Source: Paenibacillus periandrae (GTDB lineage: Bacteria > Bacillota > Bacilli > Paenibacillales > NBRC-103111). From it: a DNA stretch of 64,000 bases. The stretch is from positions 124,001 to 188,000 of the forward strand of contig NZ_JAJNMU010000022.1 of NCBI RefSeq assembly GCF_022458865.1. Reading direction: 5' to 3'. The notes under the pieces were generated by a model that saw nothing but the letters and a program-made list of their open reading frames with translations, did not search any database and had not been told where the DNA came from. Numbering within the stretch: the stretch's first letter is position 1; every line of letters starts with the position of its first letter. The position numbers and the translations under genes are program-made. This document shows, piece after piece, positions 43,242-51,600 of the stretch.

Positions 43242-44210
43242 TTAAACCCACCACATCTCACCAACCGGATCTTTAATCAAAATTTGCTGCAGGTTTTGTA
43301 CGGCCTTAGTAAAGCCTTCATCTACGGACATCAAGCCATCCTCATGCTCAATACTAACTACATAGTCATAGCCGACAAGACGAAGTGCGCTGATAATATC
43401 AGCCCATGTTTTCAAGTCATGACCGTAACCGACAGTACGGAACTGCCATGCGCGATCCAGCATTAAAGTGTACGATTGCATGTCGGTAACGCCATGCTTG
43501 TTAACATTAATCGGATCAATGGTTGTATCCTTGGCATGGAAATGATGGATAGCGTTGGCACGGCCTAATATTTGCACCGCTTGTACCGGATCAATACCCT
43601 GCCACCACATATGGCTTGGATCAAGGTTAGCGCCGATAACGTCGCCAGCAGCTTCGCGAAGACGAAGCAATGTAGCTGGTGTATGTACAGAGAAGCCGCC
43701 GTGCAGCTCAAGACCGATTTTGACATTGCGGTCAGAAGCGAATTTACCTGTTTCCGTCCAGTAAGGAATAACCTTGTTCGTCCACTGCCAGTCCAGAATT
43801 TCCTGATAATCATTCGGCCATGGTGCTACAGGCCAGTTTGGATATTTGGCACCCTCATGATCGCCCGGGCAGCCAGAGAATGTATTGACGACAGGAACCT
43901 CCAGCTTTTCAGCCAGCTCTATCGTTTTGATGATCGTATTATGATGATCTGATGCAATAGGATGCTGCGGGTGGAGTGGATTACCATGGCAGCTAAGCGC
44001 ACTAATAGTGAGCCCACGGGATTCTACTGCCTTTTTAAAAGCCTTCAGCTTTCCTTCATCAGCCAATAATACTTCCGGATTGCAATGTGCATTTCCAGGG
44101 TAGCCACCTGTTCCAATTTCAATCGCTTCCAAGCCTTTAGCAGCAATGTAATCGAGGGTTTCTTCAAGAGATTTTTGGGCAAATAATACGGCAAATACGC
44201 CTAACTTCAT
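43242..44210 (-). CDS. Sugar phosphate isomerase/epimerase (xylose-isomerase-like TIM barrel)
   Basis: 322 residues. TIM-barrel family AP endonuclease 2: KLGVFAVLFAQKSLEETLDYI at the N-terminus; metal-ligand glutamate in KIGLELHGGFSV, NLDPSHMWWQGIDPVQ, HFHAKDTTIDP and VVSIEHEDGLMSV. Acts on a sugar or cyclitol by keto-aldose isomerisation or epimerisation; substrate unknown. GGAGGTGTCTT precedes ATG 44210; a frame open to 44252 lacks an SD. Own promoter. Monocistronic, so no pathway clue. Confidence 0.88.
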   Translation of the reverse strand: MKLGVFAVLFAQKSLEETLDYIAAKGLEAIEIGTGGYPGNAHCNPEVLLADEGKLKAFKKAVESRGLTISALSCHGNPLHPQHPIASDHHNTIIKTIELAEKLEVPVVNTFSGCPGDHEGAKYPNWPVAPWPNDYQEILDWQWTNKVIPYWTETGKFASDRNVKIGLELHGGFSVHTPATLLRLREAAGDVIGANLDPSHMWWQGIDPVQAVQILGRANAIHHFHAKDTTIDPINVNKHGVTDMQSYTLMLDRAWQFRTVGYGHDLKTWADIISALRLVGYDYVVSIEHEDGLMSVDEGFTKAVQNLQQILIKDPVGEMWWV

Positions 44211-44260
44211 AAGACACCTCCGAGAAAATAAGAAATGTACGCGTGTACGCACTATAACAA

Positions 44261-44289
44261 ATTATAACATTGTTTGCTTGCTAACTCAA
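44261..44289 (-). promoter_or_regulatory. Promoter of the isomerase gene
   Basis: On the - strand TTGAGT (44289-44284), 17-base spacer, TATAAT (44266-44261). A TGTACGCG-TGTACGCA direct repeat on the + strand at 44235-44250 lies in the leader and may be an operator. Confidence 0.72.
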
Positions 44290-44413
44290 AGTGCAAGATG
44301 AGGACATTCCTATTTGAGTTGGGTATACATTTACTTGCCTACTAGGCGAATGAACAAGCGCGAATGAAAGACCCACATATACTGTACCATTCACAGAGAA
44401 GGAGATGATCCAT

Positions 44414-44683
44414 TTGGCTTACAATAACAATTTCCAATGTCCGCCGGCTGACCCGGTTTTTACAGATCCAACGCAGGTGATCCGCAATTTTTACTATCCA
44501 CAACCGGTACCGGTAATTCATCCTGTTGAAGTGGTTAATCGTCATCATTGTGTTCCAGTACCCCACCATTTTGTGTCCTGCACTGTCAAGGATGAAGTAT
44601 GTACGGTTAGCAGCCGTAATATGAAGAAACGGGATGCGGGCGGCGCCAGAGCAAAGGTATCGCGCACCAAGCTGAAAAAGTAA
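44414..44683 (+). CDS. CotD-like spore coat protein
   Basis: About 89 residues: MAYNNNFQCPPADPVFTDP, a Pro/Val/His-rich middle with YYPQPVPVIHPVEVVNRHH and a lysine-rich tail. CotD-family inner coat proteins share the PVIHP and HH pattern and P-V-rich composition. TTG 44414 is chosen because GGAG sits 9 bases upstream; ATG 44405 is immediately after it. Expected to be made in the mother cell late in sporulation; no sigma-K promoter was identified by eye. Confidence 0.75.
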   Translation: MAYNNNFQCPPADPVFTDPTQVIRNFYYPQPVPVIHPVEVVNRHHCVPVPHHFVSCTVKDEVCTVSSRNMKKRDAGGARAKVSRTKLKK

Positions 44684-44815
44684 TCAGTGAGCCTCCTTCA
44701 GGCTGCCTGTTGATGGAGCTCTCAGGCCCATGATAACGCATCCTGTTCAAAAATTCGCTCTTTCTGTCCAAACGGAGTACCCGCAGCTTGCAGTATGCCG
44801 AGCTCAGCGTCTCAT

Positions 44816-44855
44816 GAAAAGAGTCTCTTACCCGGGATAACCGGATAGAGACTCT
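44816..44855 (-). terminator. Probable terminator of the Dlt-like operon
   Basis: AGAGTCTCT (44820-44828) pairs with AGAGACTCT (44847-44855), with additional CCGG pairing inside. On the - strand the stem is followed by only four T. It lies about 90 bases after the last gene. The remaining 44684-44819 holds no gene. Confidence 0.55.
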
Positions 44856-44947
44856 GGGTACTTGATAAGTATGGCGTACAGCCGGATCAAGGATCCCTTC
44901 CGGTTGAAAAACAAGCAAGCGGGCTGCTTCAGGTGTGAGCTAATTGG

Positions 44948-46099
44948 TTAAAATGGCCAATTCAGCAGTCCGCGGTAAATTTTCCATACGGTTTCAGTGT
45001 TACCACTGTAGATAATGACGGAGAAGGTGACAATAGCTTGGGTGAGCACGCAGCGGGCGAGGAAATAGGAACGTGATACCTTTTTCTTATTGACTGTCGA
45101 TTTGCCAAGCAGATTTTCCAATGCAATCACGATTCCGTGATAAAGACCGTAGAAAAAGTAGAGCCAGCTAAAGCCATGCCAGAGGCCGATCAGCACCATA
45201 ATCAGGATGGACAAGCCTGCTGCTGTCACTTTGCTGGGAGCTTGACGTGAAAAAAACATGAAGATATGCTCGCGAAACCAATCTCCCAATGTTGCATGCC
45301 AGTTGCGCCAAAATTGAGTCAAGGTCGGAGACTGAAACGGTTTTTTGAAATTTTCGGGAATATTATAGCCCATTAAGCGACCAAAGCCGATGGCGATATC
45401 GGAATAACCTGAGAAATCGAAAAAAATGAGCGCGTAAAACCAGACCATCAGAAACAGTGATTGATGCGTATGGAGCTCACCCTGCTGCATATGGTTGAAC
45501 ACGTCGGTCATCCAGGTAACGATTACGATCTTTTTGAACAATCCCATAATAATTCGTTTGACATTGTCCTCAACCTGCGACGAAGACAGCTTGTAGGGCT
45601 GCTTCGTATCCGCCATAAAATCACGGAATTTAAGAATAGGTCCTGAAGTAAAGGTTGGCACGAAAAGAATATAGTTAGCGTAATCCATCAGCCCGGCACG
45701 AGCGTCTTTACCGATAAAATAGGCGAAATAATGCGCATCGATAACCTTCAGCACGTTGTAGATCAGACCAAGCAGCATCACTGTATCGAACAACGGGTTT
45801 TCAAATATTTGCATTCCGTACATACGCATTCCGCAAACGCCGACGATATTAAGAGCAATGAGTGTTATAAACCAGCCTCTGCGCCAGGAGGTGGTCTGAC
45901 ACAGGAATCGAAAGGCGATATAATTTACAATCGTATAGATGATGTAAAAGACAAATAGCTTCTTGCTGAACACCAGCAGGAAGCTGAGGTTGAACGCCAG
46001 CAGTAATATGCGTTTATTGTGGGGCCACCAGCGGGTAAGCGCCAGAATGAGAATCATTCCACACATGGCCATGACTGCGTTCATGTTCAAATACCACAT
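44948..46099 (-). CDS. dltB: MBOAT O-acyltransferase, DltB-like
   Basis: 383 residues, polytopic (about 10 or more transmembrane segments). Catalytic histidine in LIGLWHGFSWLYFFYGLYHG, upstream MBOAT marks FFDFSGYSDIAIGFGRLMG and PTLTQFWRNWHATLGDWFRE. In D-alanylation DltB takes the aminoacyl group from the carrier protein and passes it across the membrane. Here the donor would be the carrier loaded by the synthetase-like ligase at 47177. Last gene of the operon. Gene symbol by family only: the amino acid is not known to be D-Ala. Confidence 0.9.
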   Translation of the reverse strand: MWYLNMNAVMAMCGMILILALTRWWPHNKRILLLAFNLSFLLVFSKKLFVFYIIYTIVNYIAFRFLCQTTSWRRGWFITLIALNIVGVCGMRMYGMQIFENPLFDTVMLLGLIYNVLKVIDAHYFAYFIGKDARAGLMDYANYILFVPTFTSGPILKFRDFMADTKQPYKLSSSQVEDNVKRIIMGLFKKIVIVTWMTDVFNHMQQGELHTHQSLFLMVWFYALIFFDFSGYSDIAIGFGRLMGYNIPENFKKPFQSPTLTQFWRNWHATLGDWFREHIFMFFSRQAPSKVTAAGLSILIMVLIGLWHGFSWLYFFYGLYHGIVIALENLLGKSTVNKKKVSRSYFLARCVLTQAIVTFSVIIYSGNTETVWKIYRGLLNWPF

Positions 46100-46143
46100 A
46101 ACCTGACTCCCTTGATTGAAAGATGGCCGAGCCTTGAAGAGGC

Positions 46144-46254
46144 TCAGAACCCCTCGTATATAAACAATCCTTTACCTGTAAAATAGATCAAAACAATAAT
46201 GAGCATCGCCGTATACACAATTACTTCGACGATTTTGCGAGGGATTGGAGCCAT
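46144..46254 (-). CDS. dltX: DltX-like 36-residue membrane protein, overlapping the DltD-like gene
   Basis: 36 residues: basic N-terminus (MAPIPRKIVEVIVYTAMLII), one transmembrane helix, then FTGKGLFIYEGF. DltX proteins are about 45-50 residues with one helix and a conserved C-terminal FIYNEF; the C-terminal FIYEGF here matches that pattern. AAGGAGG lies 6-7 bases before ATG 46254, one of the best SD sites in the operon. The first 34 bp overlap the end of the DltD-like gene in another frame. The C-terminus of DltX is thought to carry the aminoacyl group to DltD through its conserved Tyr, which is present. Confidence 0.82.
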   Translation of the reverse strand: MAPIPRKIVEVIVYTAMLIIVLIYFTGKGLFIYEGF

Positions 46255-47144
46255 GCGTCAACCTCCTTGGTAAATACCGGAGCCCCGACTTCACGGCTCA
46301 AATGGACGAGATCATGAAATTGTGCGGGCTTGTAGGTGCTGAGAAGATCCAGCACAGGAACCTGATGCTGAGCAAGTTTTTGATTCACTGTGGCTTGTAA
46401 GCCTGCCATATATTTGGGAACCGGATACGCCGGATTCCAGGGCATCCAGATCACACGTACAGGCAGCTTGTGATCATCAGCATATCGCAAAATAGAATCG
46501 AGTGCCTGTAAATTATCCTTGTAATCAGGCTGTGACATCCAGCCGAAGCGGCGCTCGTAATCATCCCACTTGGTCTTTAGCTCATCATCGGTCTTTTTGC
46601 CGTAATAAAGCTCCTTATCAATCCAGCGAGGCACGTAAGCGAACAGCTTGGAGCGGTTCAGCTCCAGTGCACCCTCATACAGCTGCCGAACGGCTTCACC
46701 GCCGGAATCCCTGAAATAGTCGCGATATGTATATACATAGGGCTGGTACCAGGGCTTGAACCATTGATAGGTCGGGTCTGTTTCCAGACTGTCGATCATC
46801 GTATGTACATCGATAGCAATCACAAGCTGATCCTCGACGTGAAAAAGCTGCCGCTCCAGCAGCTCCTGCAGATCGGTTAGCTTCCCGTAGGACAGTCCCA
46901 GCTCAATAAGCCCCGATTTGGATTGCTCTTCGATATAGGCACCTGTGACGGAGGAATTTCCGAAGAAAACCGGTCCATGATCCAGCCAGCCGTGATGATA
47001 TAAGGTTTTGGTAAAGTCATTTTTGTAAAAACGCCGCGAGGTGACCATCGGGTCCCAAATCGAGATCAGAACGTCCGATAGCACAAAAGCGGCGAGCAGC
47101 AGCAGCACAAAGCTGTTTTTACGGAAAAAGGCGATCAGTTTCAT
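46221..47144 (-). CDS. dltD: DltD-like extracytoplasmic acyltransferase (SGNH-like)
   Basis: 307 residues. N-terminal transmembrane anchor (RKNSFVLLLLAAFVLSDVL), then an extracytoplasmic domain. VFFGNSSVTGAYIEE near residue 55 holds the likely nucleophile Ser (DltD has GSSE), and FHDLVHLSREVGAPVFTKE near the C-terminus holds the Asp/His pair. In Dlt systems this protein transfers the amino acid to the polymer. Clearly diverged from canonical DltD. The frame is open to 47231, but ATG 47144 starts the anchor cleanly; its SD is weak. Precedes and overlaps the DltX-like gene. Confidence 0.8.
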   Translation of the reverse strand: MKLIAFFRKNSFVLLLLAAFVLSDVLISIWDPMVTSRRFYKNDFTKTLYHHGWLDHGPVFFGNSSVTGAYIEEQSKSGLIELGLSYGKLTDLQELLERQLFHVEDQLVIAIDVHTMIDSLETDPTYQWFKPWYQPYVYTYRDYFRDSGGEAVRQLYEGALELNRSKLFAYVPRWIDKELYYGKKTDDELKTKWDDYERRFGWMSQPDYKDNLQALDSILRYADDHKLPVRVIWMPWNPAYPVPKYMAGLQATVNQKLAQHQVPVLDLLSTYKPAQFHDLVHLSREVGAPVFTKEVDAWLQSLAKSSK

Positions 47145-47176
47145 AAGGAACCCACATCTTTGTTTAGTGTTAAGAA

Positions 47177-48373
47177 TTATAGAGATTTTTGCTGCCATGC
47201 GTGATATTGCTCGTGGAACGTTGTTGGCCAATCGGCTTCATTCAACCCAAACTGGGCCAGGAAGGCAAAGGTCCAACGTTCAATCCCGAAGCCTACGCAG
47301 CCAGTAACAGCGGGACGTTTACCCATTTTAATTTGAAAGGCATTGCCGAACGTGTTGCTGTGAAAATTAATCGACCCGCAGGCAATTGATTTTTTAATGT
47401 GAGGTATCGTCAGACGAAGCTCATATTTCATCTCCTGATTGCGTTGAAACGAAGCCTTAGTTTGAAAATCATTGGTGAAAAAAGGATCATTGGCAATTTC
47501 CAGCATACAGTCAACATTCCACTCAACAGCCAATTCTTTCATATATTCAATAGCACGCAGGCGGTTTTCCTTAACAAACTCAGGTTTGCCGACGAAAATA
47601 ATTTCGCGCATGCTGAAATCCAGCAAACGTCCAAAATCGCTGTGGTTACGGGATTCAAAGCGATGGCATTTGGAAATAGCGGAAACGATTAGACCGTCGC
47701 CCTCCAGCGTTTCATTTTGCAAGCCCTCATAACAGTGATAGCAGGTCGAAGGGTTCATCGTGAACTTTGGTGACGGCATTGTAGTATTCATATCGAGCGG
47801 AGCGTCTGACTTCCAGCCACCAGACTCACGAATGGATTGTGAAAAGGCTTCAATAATGTCCAAGTCCTCACGCAGGTGTGTCAAGAAATGGATATGCTCG
47901 GGAAACGATGTAAAATGGTTCGTTTTATTCAGTGTTTCGCAATGAATAACAGCCGGATAGGATTCTTCCTTGATGCCTTCGAAGCGATTGCCGACCTTAG
48001 TGACGAACGAATAGTCAAAAAAGCGCATCAGGCTGGAAAACGGTTCACGGAAAATGAACAGGCCTTCCTCCAGAACCTTAATGATTTTGCGGTCTACGAG
48101 CTCGGCAATAATATCGCCTTCATAAGGAGTGTTCACCTTTTGCTCGAACAAAATATTTTCTTTGAAGCCAAAATCACCATGTGAAAAACGTTCGATCAAG
48201 CGGCGTACTTGTGCTTCAATCGCAGCATCGCCTTTGGGTGATTCATGGACAATATGAATATGATTATTTTCAAGCCGAATATCGCGAATTTGTTCGTCGA
48301 TGAAGGCGGCCGCGTATTTCAGCTGGCCATGCTGGCTTAGTGCCAATCCTTCGAGGGAAACGACGCATTCCAT
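47177..48373 (-). CDS. Class II aminoacyl-tRNA-synthetase-like amino acid:carrier protein ligase
   Basis: 398 residues, related to the catalytic core of atypical SerRS. Such proteins (first described in Bradyrhizobium) activate Gly or Ala with ATP and load it on the phosphopantetheine of a carrier protein; they lack tRNA-binding domains. Marks: STCYHCYEGLQNETLEGDG and AISKCHRFESRNHSDFGRL (zinc Cys and motif 2), FSMREIIFVG, CGSINFHSNTFGNAF, and motif 3 in GCVGFGIERWTFAFLAQFG. It lies 6 bp downstream of the carrier gene, next to DltD/X/B-like genes, so it stands in for DltA. The amino acid it uses is not known. Confidence 0.86.
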   Translation of the reverse strand: MECVVSLEGLALSQHGQLKYAAAFIDEQIRDIRLENNHIHIVHESPKGDAAIEAQVRRLIERFSHGDFGFKENILFEQKVNTPYEGDIIAELVDRKIIKVLEEGLFIFREPFSSLMRFFDYSFVTKVGNRFEGIKEESYPAVIHCETLNKTNHFTSFPEHIHFLTHLREDLDIIEAFSQSIRESGGWKSDAPLDMNTTMPSPKFTMNPSTCYHCYEGLQNETLEGDGLIVSAISKCHRFESRNHSDFGRLLDFSMREIIFVGKPEFVKENRLRAIEYMKELAVEWNVDCMLEIANDPFFTNDFQTKASFQRNQEMKYELRLTIPHIKKSIACGSINFHSNTFGNAFQIKMGKRPAVTGCVGFGIERWTFAFLAQFGLNEADWPTTFHEQYHAWQQKSL

Positions 48374-48379
48374 AGGTCA

Positions 48380-48631
48380 TTACCTCGCAGTCTTTTTTTG
48401 GATGAAGTCGGCGATTTCACGCACTGTATTCATAGAATACAGCATCAGGTCCTGATTCGTCACCTGAATGCCATACGTTTGCTCGATATGCGCAATCAAC
48501 GCCGTTGCGCCGATGGAGTCCACATAACCGTAATCGAAAAGATGGACATCTGGGGTAAACTCATCGTCATCCGCTTCTATTTCGTAGCGATTGCGGATAT
48601 GCGATTCTAACTGGGAAAGCAGGTCTTGCAT
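48380..48631 (-). CDS. Acyl carrier protein, DltC role
   Basis: 83 residues. Phosphopantetheine attachment in DYGYVDSIGATALIAHIEQT (Ser after Asp, about residue 38), flanked by acidic helices and with ITPDVHLF-like loop sequence ahead. Expected to be loaded with an amino acid by the synthetase-like ligase encoded next. GGAGGAAACCCAC precedes ATG 48631. Needs a phosphopantetheinyl transferase from elsewhere. Confidence 0.9.
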   Translation of the reverse strand: MQDLLSQLESHIRNRYEIEADDDEFTPDVHLFDYGYVDSIGATALIAHIEQTYGIQVTNQDLMLYSMNTVREIADFIQKKTAR

Positions 48632-48691
48632 GTGGGTTTCCTCCTTGTTTGGGCAGTTCTGAAAGCTAAGTATAAAGGCGGCAGGTACCGA

Positions 48692-51600
48692 CTAATAATG
48701 AATAAGGATCGTCGTTGCTGCGCCAAAATGGGTTACGGTATACAGATCGCTACCATCCTGCTGCACGACCTGAAGCTGATCTCCTTCGATATTCAGGGGA
48801 ACTGCGCTTCTCAGCTGTATTTGCTGCATACCGTCCGATTGAAGCTCAAGCTTCCACTCATTGGGAGACTTGTGCAGTGTATACGGCACATTGCTGCGCA
48901 ATAAATGCGGACTGGCAGAAGGCAATAAAGGAGCAGCAGGGATAGGGATGGTTATGCCGCCGGATTCAGTAACAGAATCACTGCCGGATGGCTTCATATT
49001 CTCAAAGCGAACGAGTGTAGTTAACGGAACACCTACATATAGCTTATCATTGCGCCAATCGGAAATATCCGATTCTGTTGACAATGGACGATCTGCATAG
49101 GCTTGACCACGCTCAATGGAAACACCAAGTGTTCCTTTGTATTCGGCAGCCTGTTCAGGCACGCCTTGCGTTAGCGGTTTGATGCGAATCGTAGGTTTTG
49201 TTTGCATACCGAACATGTGCTTGATTCGATCCATAACGACTTCGCTCCAAGGACGATAAATGGTTACCTGTGTTGTCAAGGTATTGAGCACCGTACGCGC
49301 CATTTGCGTCTCCGACATAAAATTGTAGCTGTGCTGATTGCGAATTTGATCCAAAAATTTCACAAATTCGAGCAGCTCTCCAACTCCGCTTGGAAATTTA
49401 TATTCGATATGCTCGAAATAATCAATCGGCATATCCTGGGCAATATAGGAATCGAACAAATCCTCCGTCGTATACTGCGGATCAAGACGAAGTACGGGTG
49501 CTGGTGTGCTCAGCAGCATAGGTGGCTGGCTTGGCAGACCGGATGTGGAATCTGTCATCAAAAAAGGCATTCCCCAATTGTACTGCACGCCCAGCCGCGG
49601 CTCATTAGGGATGTTGGCAGGTCTAAAGCCGAAGTTAAACCATATTCCGGCATCCCGCTCGTTGCACAGCGTCTGTGTAGGATCAGGGTTATTGATTCGC
49701 CACGTATGCTGGTTGGTTCCTGGCATCTTCCAGGGAATACCGAGTCGATCAAAGGCCTGCCGATGCAGTGCGAGCTCCTCTTTTTCCTGTGCATCGCTTG
49801 TGAAATTATGGACAAATAGATGCGGATACAGTTCGAGATAGTGATCCTTACTATATTGAATAAAAGCCTGCAGCTGCTCAGCGTAAGGGAACTTGGGATC
49901 ATCTACCGTTGTTGGCATCCCGAATTCGAGCTGTCCGACGATCAGATCATCTTTGCCGTCGTGATTCAGATCATACCATAGCGGCACGGAATTGTGCCCT
50001 CCGACGAGCGCATGATTGCCGAGCTGGTTCAGCGTAGAGCCTTCCAGCACGCCGTCTGCCTGCCATTGACCGTTTGCTTGCTGCGTATACACACGCAGAT
50101 CGCCTTCCGAGCTGCCGACCACAAGCTCGAGTCGGCCATCGCCATTGACGTCGTGCAGCGATGGCGCAGCGTATGCCGCAGGCAGCCTGAACAGCAGGCT
50201 GCCGGGTTCAAAGGCAAGCGGCTGCCCGGCTGCGCCGGGGCTGACGCCGCCTGCGCCTGCGGCGCCCTCGCGGCCCGCTTCGCGTTGGCCGCGGTAGAGC
50301 GTGACACCGCCTGCGGCATCCCCGACCACGAGGTCGGGAACGCCGTCGCCGGTGGTGTCACCGACAGCCGCAGCCACAGGTGCTGCGGCGCGAATGACCT
50401 GCCCGCCCGCAAGCAGCGGGGCAGGCGGTGTAAACGCGCCGTCGGCTGCGCCATAGGCGACGGCTAGCGTGCCGTCCGATAGGCCGAGGATCAGATCCGG
50501 CCTACCGTCGGCATTCAGGTCATACGCGGTTACACTTGCGTTAGACCCGGTCTGCAGCGGCTGCCCATTCACCAGCCGAAGTGGCTCCCGCTTGCCGAAG
50601 GCATCGGGTGCCGCGATGCTTGCGCCCTTACGCACGTCAGCATTGTCCTTACTGTCCTTTGCGCTGTTACTTACTCGCACTTCACCCGCACTCACGCTTT
50701 CCGGCAGCACCTGCCCGGCATAAGCTTCAGGCTGCGCGCCTAAGTTAGGGTAGACATAAATCGATCCATCGGATGATCCGACAATCAGATCCGCAAGCCC
50801 ATCGCCATTCAGATCCGCCAGTGCCGGGTAGGCGCGATACGGTTCTTGAAAGGCATCGCCCAGCGAGTGATAGTTGGGGTCACGTGCCAGCTGAATGGGA
50901 CGCCCTTCGCTGATGAGACGAGTGCCGCTGGAATAAAACGAATTTACCGTTTCACCAACAAAAGCAGGTTTTTCGTTCGTGCCTGTATTTAAATGAACAG
51001 CTACCGATTCTTGCCACAGCCCCCAATGAAAAGAGGAGCGAACGAGAGAAAATGAAGGAAGCTGATTGTACTTCTTCAACAATTCCGCCCATTGAATGCC
51101 TTCGCCATCCCGTATCGCTTCAATGGCTTCAAAATGATTTTGATGGGCCATTGCAGGCCGGCCATAAGGACCAAGCACTTTTTTTACACTGTACCCGAAC
51201 GTCTCCTTGGACACAAACGCAGCATATTCACTGCGAAGCAGCGCGCTGCCTGTAGAGAAGGTGAAATGAAAGTAAGGCGCCAAGGGCAGCTGGCTGCGAT
51301 CAAAATATAAGGCGCCAGGGGCAGGATTGCTGCTGTTGTTCATCGTCTCGGCAAGCTTGGTAAAGCCAAGTGCTGCGTCCATACCGCCAGCCAAATCATA
51401 GCCTGTAATATAATAGCGATTAGGCAGCAGGGCACTGCTGACAAATACGGTCCCTTGTCCATATCGGTTCAAAGCAAACAATGTCGTATCGTTCAGTGTG
51501 ACGATCGGTTCAGCCGTAGATACGAGCAGGCCTTGTCCCCATGAAAAACGACCTAGATCAGCCAACCCGTCATGCTGCAGATAATTATCAATAAACTGAC

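Noticed and set aside
44684..44815. AGCCT/AGGCT inverted repeat after the coat gene as a terminator
   Set aside because: Short stem and no T-tract.
44607..44918. 103-codon frame on the - strand over the end of the coat protein gene
   Set aside because: No SD or family match; overlaps the real gene and the operon terminator.
49994..50467. Overlapping frames in the GC-rich part of the VCBS gene
   Set aside because: Long stop-free frames are expected from GC-rich sequence; the FG-GAP motifs mark the real frame.
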